Part shown: positions 35,831 through 46,860 of the stretch, in pieces
Layout of the letters: each line of letters starts with the position of its first letter
Numbering within the stretch: the stretch's first letter is position 1
Assembly: GCA_933228895.1 (NCBI GenBank)
Contig: OW121851.1
Span: 126,403,624 to 126,467,623, forward strand
DNA length: 64,000 nucleotides
Direction: 5' to 3'
Source of the DNA: Platycnemis pennipes
Lineage: Eukaryota > Arthropoda > Insecta > Odonata > Platycnemididae
Notes under the pieces: generated by a model
The model's database searches: none
The model's input: only the letters and a program-made list of their open reading frames with translations
What the model was told of the DNA's origin: nothing
Program-made: the position numbers and the translations under genes

Positions 35831-36639
35831 AGCAAGACGGTTCGCAGTTTCGAGGCGATCACACCACACCTCCCACCCATTGCTCCGTACTCGGTATCAG
35901 AATATTCGACGCACTTCCCCCTTCATTTATTTTGCTATAATCAGGGAGTATACTGTGTGGCGCCGATCTGAGTCAATCTGGCGAAATCATGGTATGTATA
36001 CATATACTGTGAGCCACTATTTTTTGAGAGTGTAATTCTCAGCATCAGTGGTGAGGAATTTACAGACTACCTCAAAATAGTGAGTTGTAACAAATTAGTG
36101 GCGTATCTACAGTTAAAGGTGATTGCCATTCAGCTACAGCAAGGCCATGAATAATTAGTATTCACCACTAGTGTCGTTCCTGGTATCCATATAATCTAAA
36201 TTTATTTGATTTGATATCATTGGCCATGGAATAAAACCTCTATTTACGAATTTCATGCGTCCCTGAAGACGGTTTGTAAAAAAAATTGTCGTAAACCGTA
36301 ACTAATTCTCTCCTAGGAGATAGCGTAAAATGTATTGATCTGTTCCTGGAACCCAGGATATGTTTGAGTGCGTCTCGTGCGCATGTTTACCATACAAAAG
36401 TAATGGAAATCATTTAGCCTAGCTCAAAAAGGATACATAAAATAGTGAAATACAAGAGAAAGATTGGCAAATTCGAGCTGGAAATATACTAAGCTGCTAC
36501 TGACTGTATTTCCAATATCATCCTGATGTCTCGCCACCCAAAAGGTCACCAGCTTACTTGGCCATGATACCGTTCGTTTATACTTATCATTCTAAGTTAT
36601 CTACCGGTGAAGGTATATTTATGTGGACAGAAAAGTCTT

Positions 36640-37140
36640 ACCCCGATCCCTTTCCTTCATATGATGTCTTTCTTCATTTCCGCATACCTCCTACCCCCGA
36701 TTATCCATCCAAACGATCCCTTCTTGGCCTCCCTTCCTCCCCCTACCCGATGTTCTTCACTCTATCACTGCCTTCAAAAAACACTTTCCCTTAAATACCT
36801 TAATGCACCGTGAAGTTCTTCTAACTTCTAATTTCTTTGACTACCTTCCTTTTCTCCCCAACATCTCTAACATTACTTGCTCGTCTTCTTTTCCACCCAT
36901 CTGGCCATCTACATCCTTCTCCATATCCATATTTCAAAAGCCTTTAGTCTATTTTCTTCGGCTTTCCTCAGTGGCCATGTATCCACGCTCCATATCAGAC
37001 TTTCCACCAGTTTTTTTCTTCACATGCCTACTTAACAACCCTCTCGTTAATTCTCGCCTACAATGGATACGCCTCCTTCACCAAAGTTATTTTCCTTCGA
37101 ATTCCGATGCTGCTGTTGGCCATTCACTTTAGCATTCTAC
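36640..37140 (-). mobile_element. WIWRRM-type RT LINE, C-terminal fragment
   Basis: Minus-strand translation gives LLSRHVKKKLVESLIWSVDT, then WPLRKAEENRLKAFEIWIWR, RM, a stop, then WVEKKTSK and a VGEKR-like block. This is the conserved C-terminal segment of insect 'endonuclease-reverse transcriptase' LINEs (usual form ...SVxLYGxETWTLRKxExxRLEAFEMWIWRRM...). The lower-coordinate end resembles GRPRRDRLDG and RRYAEMKKDII. Frameshifts and stops make it inactive. The family differs from the CYRRI/CYRRM elements nearby. Confidence 0.8.
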
Positions 37141-37396
37141 TCAGGTAACTAAATTGCTTCACCAGCTCCAGATTGTGGCCTGCTTTTAAATTTAAACTGA
37201 CTCTTTTTACTCTGGGAGATCGTACCTATTTCGTTTCATTCGGTTTATCTGCTTTCCATATTATTTACACTGCTTTTGTAACGCATCTAGTAATTTTACT
37301 CGAGAGGTTTTTCGTTCAGAATGTTTTTGATAAACCAAATTGTAATGGACGAGAGGCGTCCGTGACCTGAGAACCACTGTATTTTGATTTGGTTTT
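37141..37396. other. Unannotated stretch
   Basis: No recognisable feature. Confidence 0.3.
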
Positions 37397-37756
37397 TAAA
37401 ATGGTTAGGAGAAGAGTAATGGTAATCAAAAACATTGATTGTATCAACCACATATTTCTGTTCCGGACCCGGGTTCAATTCCCGGCAGTGGGAAACCAGT
37501 CCCTGCTTGAGTTTCTAGTGGAGAGCATCTCAGGTTCAGGACTCCGTCCGTCGGATGGGGCGTTGATCCGTGGTCCCCTTGGCGCCTGTCGTTAAGAGTA
37601 GGCTAATGCCGAAGCCGGGTTTCTCTACGTTTCTTACGCTACTTGCCCTTCCTCCGTTCCCTGAAAACTCCTACCATTACCCAACTACCCACCTATCCTA
37701 AATGGCGCAAATGACCTCAACTGTCGGTCGCCTCCTCTGAATAACTAACTAATGAA
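37397..37756 (+). mobile_element. SINE family 1, nearly full-length copy
   Basis: A B-box GGGTTCAATTCCCGGC at about 37470 marks a tRNA-derived head. The body has the conserved block ACTCCGTCCGTCGGATGGGG, then TGGTCCCCTTGGCGCC, TAAGAGTAGGCTAATGCC, CCTTCCTCCGTTCCCTGAAAA and CACCTATCCTAAATGGCGCA. It ends CTAACTAACTAA, a simple-repeat tail. Shared with 39403, 47881, 54088, 60870 and 61211. The RNA polymerase III promoter would lie in the head. Confidence 0.85.
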
Positions 37757-39402
37757 ATCAGTGGCTCAATTTTTATGGATTGCCTTGCTTTTCGCTAGAA
37801 TGGAATGAAATGATATGAAGGAAGGAAGAGCGAAAGTTTATGATTACGCAGCTCATGTCAAATATGTCTTCTACCCCCTATGTCTCTCAGCTCGCTGAGA
37901 ACCCATACTCATGACTATCGTCTTCGCCAACTGTACGCCATACGCAAGACGATGGGGGAGGGTAAGTAGTGCCCTCCTCTCTTATTATAGACAGGAACGC
38001 CGGCTCCAGATTGAGTGGTATTCAGAGAGGAGACGGGATTAAGAGATTGGTCTCCTGGCTTAAAGGATTTAAAGGTTTAAGGAAAGCCATAAAATTTACA
38101 GGGAACGCGCGTGTTTCTAGTTGACGCGGTAGCTCGTGTTTCCTATAAGAGTCTTTAAAGTAGGTCGAGCTAGGGGCTGATGTGGCTGTAACTTATCCGG
38201 TCTATCCTCGACCTCGGCGATTGAGAGATCTCTCACGGAATATGCGGTGAACATTTTGAAAGAAACCTCTCTATCCAGTAGTGAAATAACTCTAGTTCCC
38301 AATTCTCAATGAGCCAATGGTCTTACAGCATCAACGCAACTGAAATCATAAGTTTCGAATTTGTGAAAGCTATCATTTCGTATTCTGTGTGAAAATTTGA
38401 ATTTAACCTTTCTCGTAAAGGAAAATATAAAATATATTAAGAATTAAAATATAACATGCATTCTCATGACAAAAATTCCTACTAATTTTCTCAAATCTCG
38501 AAAGTCACTTCTAAATCAATAAATCGCTGTGGAAACCTGTAATCTGCCATAGCCATGCCACTTTGCCGGTATTCGAAGCTGAAGTCGAGGGCACTGATTT
38601 CTAGTCCAGTGCATTTGTGGGTATTTAGATGTAATGACCAGTTGCTTAGAAACATCTTTCCCCACTATTCCAAGGTATTTTCGGGCCGTCGGTAGTGACT
38701 CTGGTATTGTCGCTGGTTTGGTTGTTTTTATATTGCTAGTCTATCTCTTCATTTGTAACGTATCGTTATCCTACTCAATATTGTTGGAGGCTTGGATATT
38801 TTAGCCTCAAGAACTTCTGTAGTGGCGTTGAACCGCGCCCGAGCGTTTCTCCTTCGAGGTTGCTTGGCACCGCGACGCACCGACGAAATGTAGTTCTTGC
38901 CCTTGGCGTCGGAATTGTCAGATTAAGTACACCGTACGGAGTTTCTCAGATTTTATTTGATAGGCAAGTAATACAAAGCATTGTGGTAGTGTGTAATGAA
39001 CCTTACGCGGGGAGAGCGGAGAGATAGAGAGAGGGAAATGTGGGAGCAAAGCTAAGTTCTTACCAAGGAATCAAGAACGGCTTCCGATGAAGGATTTCTG
39101 TCGACCGACCCACTTTCGGGAATCAACTCCCGAAATGATCTTCTACAGCGCACTCCTGAGTGCTGGCTGCATTTAAGTATAGAAAGGCCGAGCGAAGGTG
39201 AAACTTTCCGTCTCTCAGGAGGCAAATAGGCGTTTGTCTTCCGGATTTTCAAGCTCCACAAAAGATGGAAATTCCCAATGAGGGTAGGAGTAGGGGAAAT
39301 GAACTACCTCTTGTCCTTGTTTAAATCTCTCTCTATCTCCAAATTCCGGTTCACAACACTTCAAATATGTTCTGTTTCCCTTGCAGAAGAATTGCGTTGA
39401 AG
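37757..39402. other. Unannotated stretch
   Basis: Nothing recognised except ordinary AT-rich sequence and short frames. Confidence 0.35.
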
Positions 39403-39635
39403 CGTTAGTTAGTTAGTTATTCAGGGGAGGCGACCGACAGCTGAGGTCATTAGCGCCATTTAGGATAGGTGGGTAATTGGGTATAGGTAAGAAGATTTCA
39501 GGTAATGGAGGAAGGGTGGAGAGAAACCCGGCGTCGGCATTAGCATACTCTTAAAGACAGGCGCCTAGGGGACTACGGCTTAACGTCCCGTCCGACTGAC
39601 GGAGCACTCAACCTGAAATGCCCTGTGTGGAAGCG
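39403..39635 (-). mobile_element. SINE family 1, minus-strand copy without head
   Basis: Starts with the reversed tail GTTAGTTAGTTAGTTAT, then CGACCGACAGCTGAGGTCATT, CGGCGTCGGCATTAGCATAC, GGCGCCTAGGGGACTACGGC and TTAACGTCCCGTCCGACTGAC. It stops around the junction with the tRNA-like head. Confidence 0.85.
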
Positions 39636-39639
39636 TTGC

Positions 39640-39785
39640 ACGTGACTCATATCTAACATGTGTGCATGAAGTAGTAGCACTGCATCTCAAGGTTGCATGC
39701 AAGTAGCGCATGTTTGGTGACCTTCACCCCCTGCCACACACCCTCTCGGTGGCATGCAGAGCATTACTTAGGCGTAGACATTCCC
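39640..39785 (+). mobile_element. TAGATG-tailed LINE, 3' end only
   Basis: GGTTGCATGCAAGTAGCGCATG, then TTTGGTGACCTTCACCCCCTG, a hairpin with mismatches (CTCTCGGTGGCATGCAGAGC) and a degraded tail TACTTAGGCGTAGAC. Directly follows the SINE copy. Confidence 0.8.
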
Positions 39786-40199
39786 TTTTCCTGGGCCTTG
39801 GCGTCTGTGTCTCGGCCTTCCGCCCAAAGCTCCAGTCTGCAGCACGCGGAGGAGCTGAGTTCCTTCTACCAAACGCCACACCTTTCCACTCAAAGCCAAG
39901 GCGGTGCTCCAAATCGTTGATTGGAATAGGATTCCGATGTCGGAGGGTCATTTGCATATTTCGACGCGTGCGATTTATTGCGCGCTGCTACGCCTGTGCC
40001 CTGAATATTGATGATTTAAAATCCAAAACTCAGTCTTCATTTCTCGGCGATCTGTTCAGCAGGCGAGGTTATTGAAGTGTGGAACCTTACGGCGAGTGGA
40101 GATTGTATATTTATGGGATAGCCAATGGCCAGTTCCTCTCCCAGCCCCCCTTCCGGATGACTCGCGAGGATTACTCCGCTTTTTATGAACTAAGAATAT

Positions 40200-40287
40200 A
40201 AAAAAGAGAAAAATTATGTGAATATGAAGAGGTACATTCTAGCTGATAGAAAAGTTGAATCAAGTGGAGAGATGCATCAAATCAAAT
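40200..40287 (+). mobile_element. RTE-like LINE, terminal fragment
   Basis: AAAGAGAAAAATTATGTGAA...ATGAAGAGG...GCTGATAGAAAAGTTGAATC...AGTGGAGAGATGCATCAAAT matches the last 25 codons of the RTE-like RT (KNYVNMKR, ADRRIEWRAAS). A one-base insertion breaks the frame. Confidence 0.65.
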
Positions 40288-41019
40288 TTAAAAGCCTGAA
40301 TCACAGGATCATTTTCCACAGACGAGTTCAGTGGCAGTAGCAATATTAGCTCAAATGAAAAATGAACATCCAAAATGATGATATTTAGGGATAGCTAAAA
40401 TGATAGTGACTATTCCCTTATTCATTATTTGAGCATGTCCTTTCTTTTCCGTCCCTGTAGACGTACATGACTCCGAAAGGCAGCTAATCAGAGCGCACGG
40501 AAGTAAATGTAGAATGCAGAGGTCAGTAATCGAACATCTGTTGTAAACAATACGTAATCATAAGAACTATACATTCACTGTCTCGAATGAATTGAAAAGG
40601 GACTAAGAAAATGACCGCGTGAGTGGCGAAAATGATAACTCGATAACATTTTTCCTATCTCTGAAAGATACAGCTTAAATTTTTAATTGCTCGGCTCATC
40701 AAGCCACTGGACGTCTAGAATACTTTTAGTGGGAACCAGTAGTTTTAAATACATTAACGATCACGTCACATTTTATCCGTATTATTATCCGTAGCAGACA
40801 TTGAATCGTAAAGCTTGGTAATATTTTATGGAAATCTCTTGCGTTCACTCCTTAAAAGCGAACTGAGATTTTCTATTTCCTTACGGTGGTGCTTTTAAAT
40901 CAATGGGTTCTTTCTTCCGGGTTGACTTTAAGTATGTCTTCGGTTAACGTTGAAATCGTGGATGGATTAAAATCTGTTTTATGTCGCTCAAATCATCGCA
41001 AGATATTCAGATTATTTTA

Positions 41020-41117
41020 TTTATTACACTGGTCCGAATTCCCCCTATTTCCTAAATCCAACTGTTAAGATGCTAACATTGGATTCGCAATATTTCGGTA
41101 TTTTAACCGAATTAATG
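41020..41117 (+). repeat. Direct repeat flanking a LINE, copy 1
   Basis: TTATTACACTGGTCCGAATT, CCCCCTAT, CCAACTGT, GATTCGCAA and ATTTCGGT are shared in order with 42670-42765. About 80% alike. The class is unknown. Confidence 0.75.
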
Positions 41118-41539
41118 TATATTCAGGTACGATAATTTCAAGTCGCCGAAACCCTATATATTCGGTGTTCTAAAGCCAGTTTATGAACCCAAGGTTTCTT
41201 CTACGTCTACGTAGTACCCTTCATGCCACCACAAGATACTTGAAAGCTACTTTAATGCCTGGAGTGACCAATACCAGTCGGGCATTACCGTCACACTCAT
41301 GAATCTGTTTTAAGTTAGAAAAGGCCAACTTTGCCTTCGATTAAACTGGTGATTTCGTACTATAATCATGTAAAACCAATTTCCCATGATATCATATTAA
41401 TATTTATATCTCTGTGCCAATGATGTGAGAAAATTCACAGTAATTTGTTCTTTCTAAAGGCCACACGTATAAAATTTGATAAATGGTTTACTACTGGTTA
41501 GGGTAATTTTTGATAACGTGACTCTAATCTACTCAGCAC

Positions 41540-41850
41540 TTATTTGTATTTCTGTGTTGACTCTATTTCTAGGCTAGTTCTCTCTTCAAATCGACGTATT
41601 TTCTACGCTTCTCCATACTATACGTGTAGCATACATTTTTATTTTTCTTCCACGTCCTCGCTTTCCCTGAATTCTACCTTTGACAATGACCTTCAGTATG
41701 CCCTAAGTACAGGTTCCATCCACTTTCTCAGACTTTTTCTATTTTCCGTCCAGCAATCATATTTCCTCCCTTACCACGGTAGGGACCTACTCTTCTTTCA
41801 CACCCGCGTTTATAATCAAATCCATAGAGCTGCATATCAATCTCCTTACT
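41540..41850 (-). mobile_element. RT LINE C-terminal fragment, downstream part
   Basis: Minus strand encodes TENRKSLRKWMEPVLR and, after a frameshift, VIVKGRIQGKRGRGRKIKMY. This is the 'G-H-x-L-R-x..x-EGxIxGKRGRGR' motif that closes insect RT LINEs. With 42527-42655 it probably forms one older element interrupted by the LINE at 41858-42525. Confidence 0.65.
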
Positions 41851-41857
41851 AAGCGTC

Positions 41858-42525
41858 TCTTAAATGTGACGATCATGTACGAGAAATCAGCTACTTTTCC
41901 TCTAAGACCTCATTTGGAATATGCTGCCAGTGTATGGGATCCCTACGAAATCGGTCTAAATAACGAACTTGAACGTGTGCAGCGAAGATCGGCTAGATTT
42001 GTAAAGGGACGGTATGATAACCTTACTAGCGTAACCAGTCTATTAAATGAATTAAATTGGGAATCATTGTCAGATCGCAGGTTGAAATTTAGACTTAATC
42101 TCTTAAACAAATTCCAAGACCATATTTTCGGTGATGATGTTAAAAATATTTTGCGAACCCCGACTTACTATGGTAGACAGGACCATAATCACAAAATTAG
42201 AGAAATTGATTGCCGAACTGACAGATCCAAAATGTCCTTTTTTCCTCGTACAGTTAGGGATGTGAATAACGGTAAATATATCCAGTACGAGTGTAGTAAT
42301 GGATAACATTGGTAGCTGCATGTTGGTATAAGGACTTGAAGCTAACCCAACTGACAGCATGTTTCTGCATGTTTGCTTTGCTATTTTTATCTTTTTTTAA
42401 ATAGTGTAGTTTAGAACAGTATATAAATACTAATCCTTTTAAATGCATGATATGTAGTGCATGTTTGGTGACAGTTCACCCCCTGCCACACACCTTTATG
42501 GTGGCTTGCAGGGTATTATGTAGAT
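41858..42525 (+). mobile_element. LINE subfamily B, 5'-truncated copy
   Basis: Starts at AAATGTGACGATCATGTACG within the RT frame and runs to the 3' hairpin (CCCTGCCACACACCTTTATGGTGGCTTGCAGGG) and one TAGATG unit. It lies between two minus-strand pieces of another RT element, so it is probably a later insertion. Edges do not give an unambiguous target duplication. Confidence 0.9.
41866..42306 (+). pseudogene. LINE subfamily B RT C-terminus
   Basis: Frame contains PHLEYAASVWDPYEIGLNNE, LERVQRRSARFVKGRYDN, ELNWESLSDRRLKFRLNLL and DDVKNILRTPTYYG, ending ...YECSNG and a stop. The PHLEYA-x-VWDPY motif is the conserved thumb/C-terminal signature of jockey/CR1-type RTs. A small deletion near 41900 (CTTTTCCTCTAAGACC for CTTTTCCCTTGTTAGACC) shifts the upstream frame, so the ATG at 41866 is fortuitous. 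The catalytic domain is absent. Confidence 0.85.
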
Positions 42526-42526
42526 G

Positions 42527-42655
42527 TTTTCATACATCCTCATTCATCGGTTCTCTTATGTTGGTACGCAGCGCCTTCGTTGAAGCAATATTTCTCCTAC
42601 CTCCATTTCTGCCACGCCCGACTTCTTCCAATATGCGACCCAAGTAAAATACTCG
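42527..42655 (-). mobile_element. RT LINE fragment, upstream part (Y-L-G block)
   Basis: Minus strand encodes FYLGRILEEVGRGRNGGRRN and then IASTKALRT, resembling the conserved FxYLGxxIxxDGxxxxEIxRRIxxAKxAF region of RT LINEs. Orientation and order fit the downstream part at 41540-41850. Confidence 0.55.
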
Positions 42656-42669
42656 CAAAGTAACCTGTT

Positions 42670-42765
42670 ATTTTTTACACTAGTCCGAATTCCCCCTATG
42701 ACCTATACCCAACTGTAAAGACGGTAACGTTAGATTCGCAAAATTTCGGTTTTGTGACCGAATTG
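42670..42765 (+). repeat. Direct repeat flanking a LINE, copy 2
   Basis: Second copy of 41020-41117, about 1.65 kb away, with the LINE B copy and both RT fragments in between. Confidence 0.75.
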
Positions 42766-43038
42766 CATTGCGGTTCCCCCCTTCCCTCAAGGATCTTTTC
42801 ATTTTAGTTTCCTCACGATTAATATTCATACAAAAAAAATTCACATCTAGCAATCCTTTGGCTATCCAACTTACTACGCTTGGTCATCGGCAATCCCAAT
42901 CAATTTAAGTACCACTCCCCCCCTCTCTGATGCCTGCATCAAGTTCCTCCCATGCCTTGTCAATTATTTCCTCTACATGTAGCACTGGGGACAACGGATA
43001 ACCATACATCTGCATGAGGCCCTCCAAACTACCGCAGC

Positions 43039-43317
43039 CAGGCTCGTAGCCAGGGGGGGGGCCTTCTGGAGCTTCCCCCCCGAAAGCCCCCCCCCCCCCC
43101 CCCCCCGAAATTTAGCCCAATAATTTGGTTGTTCTGATTTTAGCAGAGAACTTTACCAGTGAGAAGAGTTAAGTATGGGCACTGTAAAAGTATATACCAA
43201 GCACTGAAAATTAAGGGAAGAGATTTGTAACATGTCGGCACCGAATGGGCAAGGTTGATTTGTTTCAAGTTACGCAGGACTTAGCCCACCTGAAACAAAT
43301 TTCTGGCTACGTGCCTG
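43039..43317. mobile_element. hAT-like MITE, CAGGCTCGTAGCC ends (copy 2)
   Basis: Terminal inverted repeats CAGGCTCGTAGCC and (complemented) CAGGCACGTAGCC. Flanks ACCGCAGC and ACCGCAAC match at seven of eight positions, the target-duplication length used by hAT transposases. The interior is the reverse complement of 21851-22108, with an added run of about 20 C at 43087-43106. No frame for a transposase. Confidence 0.9.
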
Positions 43318-44138
43318 ACCGCAACTGTAATTTTCGGGGGTTTATGACGTACCAGGCATGTACCACAGTCACGCACACAGTCCTATTTGTGAGTATTGTT
43401 ATATTACCGATTTTGATGATAAGTTACGTTATTTCACTCAGTTTCTGGTGAAAAGTAGTATTCATGCGGCTGTTTACTAAACATCATCTACGTCTTCACT
43501 GTGGGTGGGAGTTATCACGGGTGAATCAAACGAAAGGGAAACTCTTCATCTCGGAATGTATCCATATTCTTTAGCCATACGAGACCCTTCCCGCCCTCCG
43601 AGCTGAAACCGTGCACCTGGACTCCGGTCCTAAAAATATCTCCGTAGTACACACGGTAGTACATAGGCGCCATCGGCCTTCTTATGCTCTTCCTGCCCCA
43701 GCACATAAACAGTTTACGCTCCAAGCCCTTAAGTAGCTACAGCCCTTTTATTTTCTTTGCAAGTGGCGCCATTTTTTCCTCCGAGGGATTTTTTTGCATT
43801 GGGGATAAACCTCTCTCGCTTCCGCGTCCTTAAAAAAAAGCTTTTTAAGACGCCGCTCGGATGCCCAAGAAGAAAAAGAAGTTCGCGTCTCGCATCCAAG
43901 GAGATTATTTTGGCGAAGCCTCTTCTGCGCAATCCACTTCGCAGCTTTGAATGAGGTCGATTCACTTGTAAGGGATGAACCAGTAACCAAAAAAATATGG
44001 CGATTGTAATAGAGATCGTGATGAAGGCGGGAAATCCTATGACCAGATAGAAACTCTTGACCGAGTAATGGATAACATCACAGGAAGCAATAAGTTAACT
44101 AGAAGACTGGCCTACTTGACAATAGTCCAGTCCAGTAG
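43318..44138. other. Unannotated stretch
   Basis: Overlapping 65-80-codon frames at 43729-43990 on both strands lack motifs. Nothing assigned. Confidence 0.35.
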
Positions 44139-44224
44139 GTGTGGGTGTATTTCGAAACCCTCGGGATTTTCTCGACTATGTAACCAAGGAGTCGCGTATA
44201 AACACGAATGGTTCGCTAATTTTC

Positions 44225-45274
44225 GTTAATAGTCACATCGGGAGTTCCCCAGGGTAGCGTAGTAGGTCCGCTTCTATTTCTTTTATACATAAACGATTTG
44301 TGTACCGTAGTTAGTAGTAAGCTTAGACTTTTTGCAGACGATGCGGTAGTGTACAGGGGTATATCAAATGAAGAGGACAGGAAATCGCTTAGCAAGGATT
44401 TAGATGCAATTCAAGAGTGGTGCGACAAATGGCAGTTAGAGCTTAACCGTAAAAAGTGTGTAGCTATCAATTTTTGGAGGAGAAATAATTCGATAGAGCG
44501 TACCTATAAAATTAGTAACACGAAGATCGAAAACGATGAAACCATAAGATATTTAGGTGTAAAAATCACTAAGGATTAATCGTGGAGAAGACACATAAGG
44601 GAAATACGCGGCCGAGCGAAGAGAAAACTAGGATTTATAAAAAGAGTACTTGGGAAATGTGATGAGAAGACAAAAGAGCGATACTATTTTTCACTAGTTA
44701 GGCCCCACCATGAGTATGCAGCCAGTGAATGGGACCCTAATGAATTAGGGTTGATCAGAGAACTAGACAGTGTGCAGCGTAGAGCAGCTAGGTTCGTTAA
44801 AAGGTGTTACGATAGGTTGAGTAACGTTTCAGAATTAATAAAAGAATTAGGGTGGGAATCGTCAGAGCGTAGGTTGAAGTTCAGATTGAATCTATTAGAG
44901 AAATTTCTATCGGATAGCTTTACTGTAGATGTAGGCACATTTTAAAAAAACCAGCGTATTATGCTAGATTCGACCAGATAAATAAGATTAGAGAGATAGA
45001 TTGTCGTACCGATAGATTCAAAATGGCATTTTTCCCCGTACTATAAGAGAACAGAATAGGCAGCATAGCAAAGGGATAGGTAGGGGAAATATTTTAGAGT
45101 ATTCTGTAGTGCATGATGCATGTATTAACCCCTTAATTACTATAGATACTAAAAGTCAAGTTGCATGAGACATTATAGTTGCTTGTTTGCATGTTAGTAG
45201 TGCATGCTTGGTGATCTTCACCCCCCGCCACACACCCTCGCGGTGGCTTGCAGGGTATCGTGTAGATGTAGATG
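44225..45274 (+). mobile_element. LINE subfamily A, 1,050 bp, with target duplication
   Basis: The 7-base sequence AATTTTC flanks it exactly (44218-44224 and 45275-45281). The LINE starts within the RT domain just before TCGGGAGTTCCCCAGGGTAG and ends with the hairpin and two TAGATG units. Typical of target-primed insertion with 5' truncation. Confidence 0.95.
44232..45045 (+). pseudogene. LINE subfamily A reverse transcriptase, broken
   Basis: Encodes the RT motif VTSGVPQGSVVGPLLFLLYI, then KLRLFADDAVVYRG with the catalytic FADD intact, the EWCDKWQLELNRKKC block and IRYLGVKITKD. A TAA at 44577 stands where the sister family has Leu (NDLSW). The frame then continues through PHHEYAASEWDPNELG and ELDSVQRRAARFVKRCYD. 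One codon is lost at GWESSERR and a one-base deletion near 44930 destroys the end. The role was reverse transcription of LINE RNA at the chromosomal nick. It is inactive. Confidence 0.9.
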
Positions 45275-45494
45275 AATTTTCTGTGTGTGAATCGCTGGTA
45301 ATAATCTGTTTAATTGTTTTTACACGAGTTGTATCTCATCCGGGTCTATGTTCATGACGTATAAGAAAAAGCAAGTGAAAACAGTGAGTTGTAATGAGCG
45401 ATTCAAACACATTATGTTTTCGAAACATCCGTGTTTGAACCTCGTGACTCCTTGGTTACCTATTCGAGATAATCGTTGCGGTATCAAACAACAA

Positions 45495-46544
45495 AGATGG
45501 AGTACGCATCCACATGCAGGATAAACATGAAAAATAATGGATAAATGAAGGGGGGTAGAAAGGAGAACAATCCGGTGTAGGTTAGTGGTCAGCTTTCCTA
45601 TTGTGGTCTGTCACAAAAGTACGGACGGTGCCAAATACATATAATCGAGTCCATGGGATACAAATATCCGGAACAGAGAGAGATCATCATTTTATGCAAT
45701 ATTTTCAAGTCGATCATTAAAGAATAGATTTGGAAAGAATTAACCATGAGGTTGGACACACCATGCTACATAGGAAGAAAAGACCAAAGCCATAAAATAA
45801 AATTTAGACCATGAAAACAAACTTTCTCAATGAGAATCTTCATACATAGGTGTGGAATTAAAGAGCTGATAATCATCTTTTCATACGTTACCATGAAGCT
45901 ACATATACCTATCTAATTGTGGCGCATTCTCATGTACCTATATAAATGCTTTCACGTATAGTGTGCAGAATCATTGCATAAATGTGAAATGTGTGGATCA
46001 ATGTTATGCCAGCGAAGACTGAGTGCATGCAACTTACATATGCAGTACTTAATAATACAAGCGTAAGTTTCATTCACACTTAAGTCACGTTTAATTGAGT
46101 GATAACCACCAGAAAGGAAGGTAATTATTACTAATAAGTTACATTTTTTCATCGCGGTAAGTCATAATTCTCATTAGACATGATCCGATTTGAATCTCAT
46201 TATTTACGACAGTTAATAAAACTACCATAATATACGTTGAATTTTTTATGATATACGCTAAAATTTCAGCTCTTAAGTCGCTTGACTTTGTGAGCAGTCT
46301 CTCTACCAACCATTTCATTAAAAGGGATTAAAATTTTAAATACAATTCGTTGCGAGGACAATAACATCTAATTATCTCTTTTCCGTTGATGTTTACGGGT
46401 ACTTTGGGTTGTATTTAATGTGGACTACAGTATTTAATAAGGACCACATATTTATTACTACGAGTATTAAAATTTGCCTCCACTTGTATACAATCTCAGA
46501 TTGGTCTCGGGTTTTAAAAATTTTTTCGCAGTCGTCTCAGCTGC
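45495..46544. other. Unannotated stretch
   Basis: AT-rich, with no recognised gene or repeat. A tRNA-like A-box (GGTGTAGGTTAGTGGTCAGC, 45574) stands alone without a B-box. Confidence 0.35.
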
Positions 46545-46860
46545 CTCTATCTCGGCGTCCTCCGCCGCCCCCTCCGTCGCCCCCCCCGCCCTATCCCCTC
46601 CCCACAACCACACCCCTCATCTTCACTCCAGCCTCTCCTGAATTAATCTCCTCTTCCCCCAGGGCCACTCCCTCAAACTAGTTCCCCCACCCCGCCCACC
46701 CCTCTTCCCCTCCCCCCGCGCCCTCCAACCACTCGTGACACGCGCCCATTCTCTCCCCCAATTACCCCTTCCACCCTCAAATCCACTCCCATCCCCCGAA
46801 CACACCCTCGACTCCCACTCACTTTCCCTCTCTCTCTCTCGCATACACACCCTTTCGTGA
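46545..46860. repeat. Strongly strand-asymmetric C/T-rich tract
   Basis: About 300 bases almost without G on the plus strand, dominated by CCCC, CCTCC and CACCC and ending in TCTCTCTCTCTC. The derived open frames on both strands are low complexity. It could form G-quadruplex or triplex structure on the minus strand. Function unknown. Confidence 0.8.

Larger units (their letters stand above)
44139..45494. mobile_element. Palindromic foldback element split by a LINE
   Basis: The left arm 44139-44224 (TTTCGAAACCCTCGGGATTTTC...TAACCAAGGAGTCGCG...AACACGAATGGTTCGCTAATTTTC) and the remainder 45275-45494 (AATTTTCTGTGTGTGAATCG...CCTTGGTTACCTATTCGAGATAATCG...GGTATCAAACA) belong to the foldback family at 3893-4752. 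The LINE between is flanked by AATTTTC, so the foldback was there first. Confidence 0.9.

Noticed and set aside
36558..37132. Plus-strand open frames of 68-109 codons
   Set aside because: They are antisense shadows of the minus-strand RT fragment at 36640-37140.
43076..43106. Long C run as a functional element
   Set aside because: It lies inside a MITE and is likely slippage or a sequencing artefact. Its length is unreliable.
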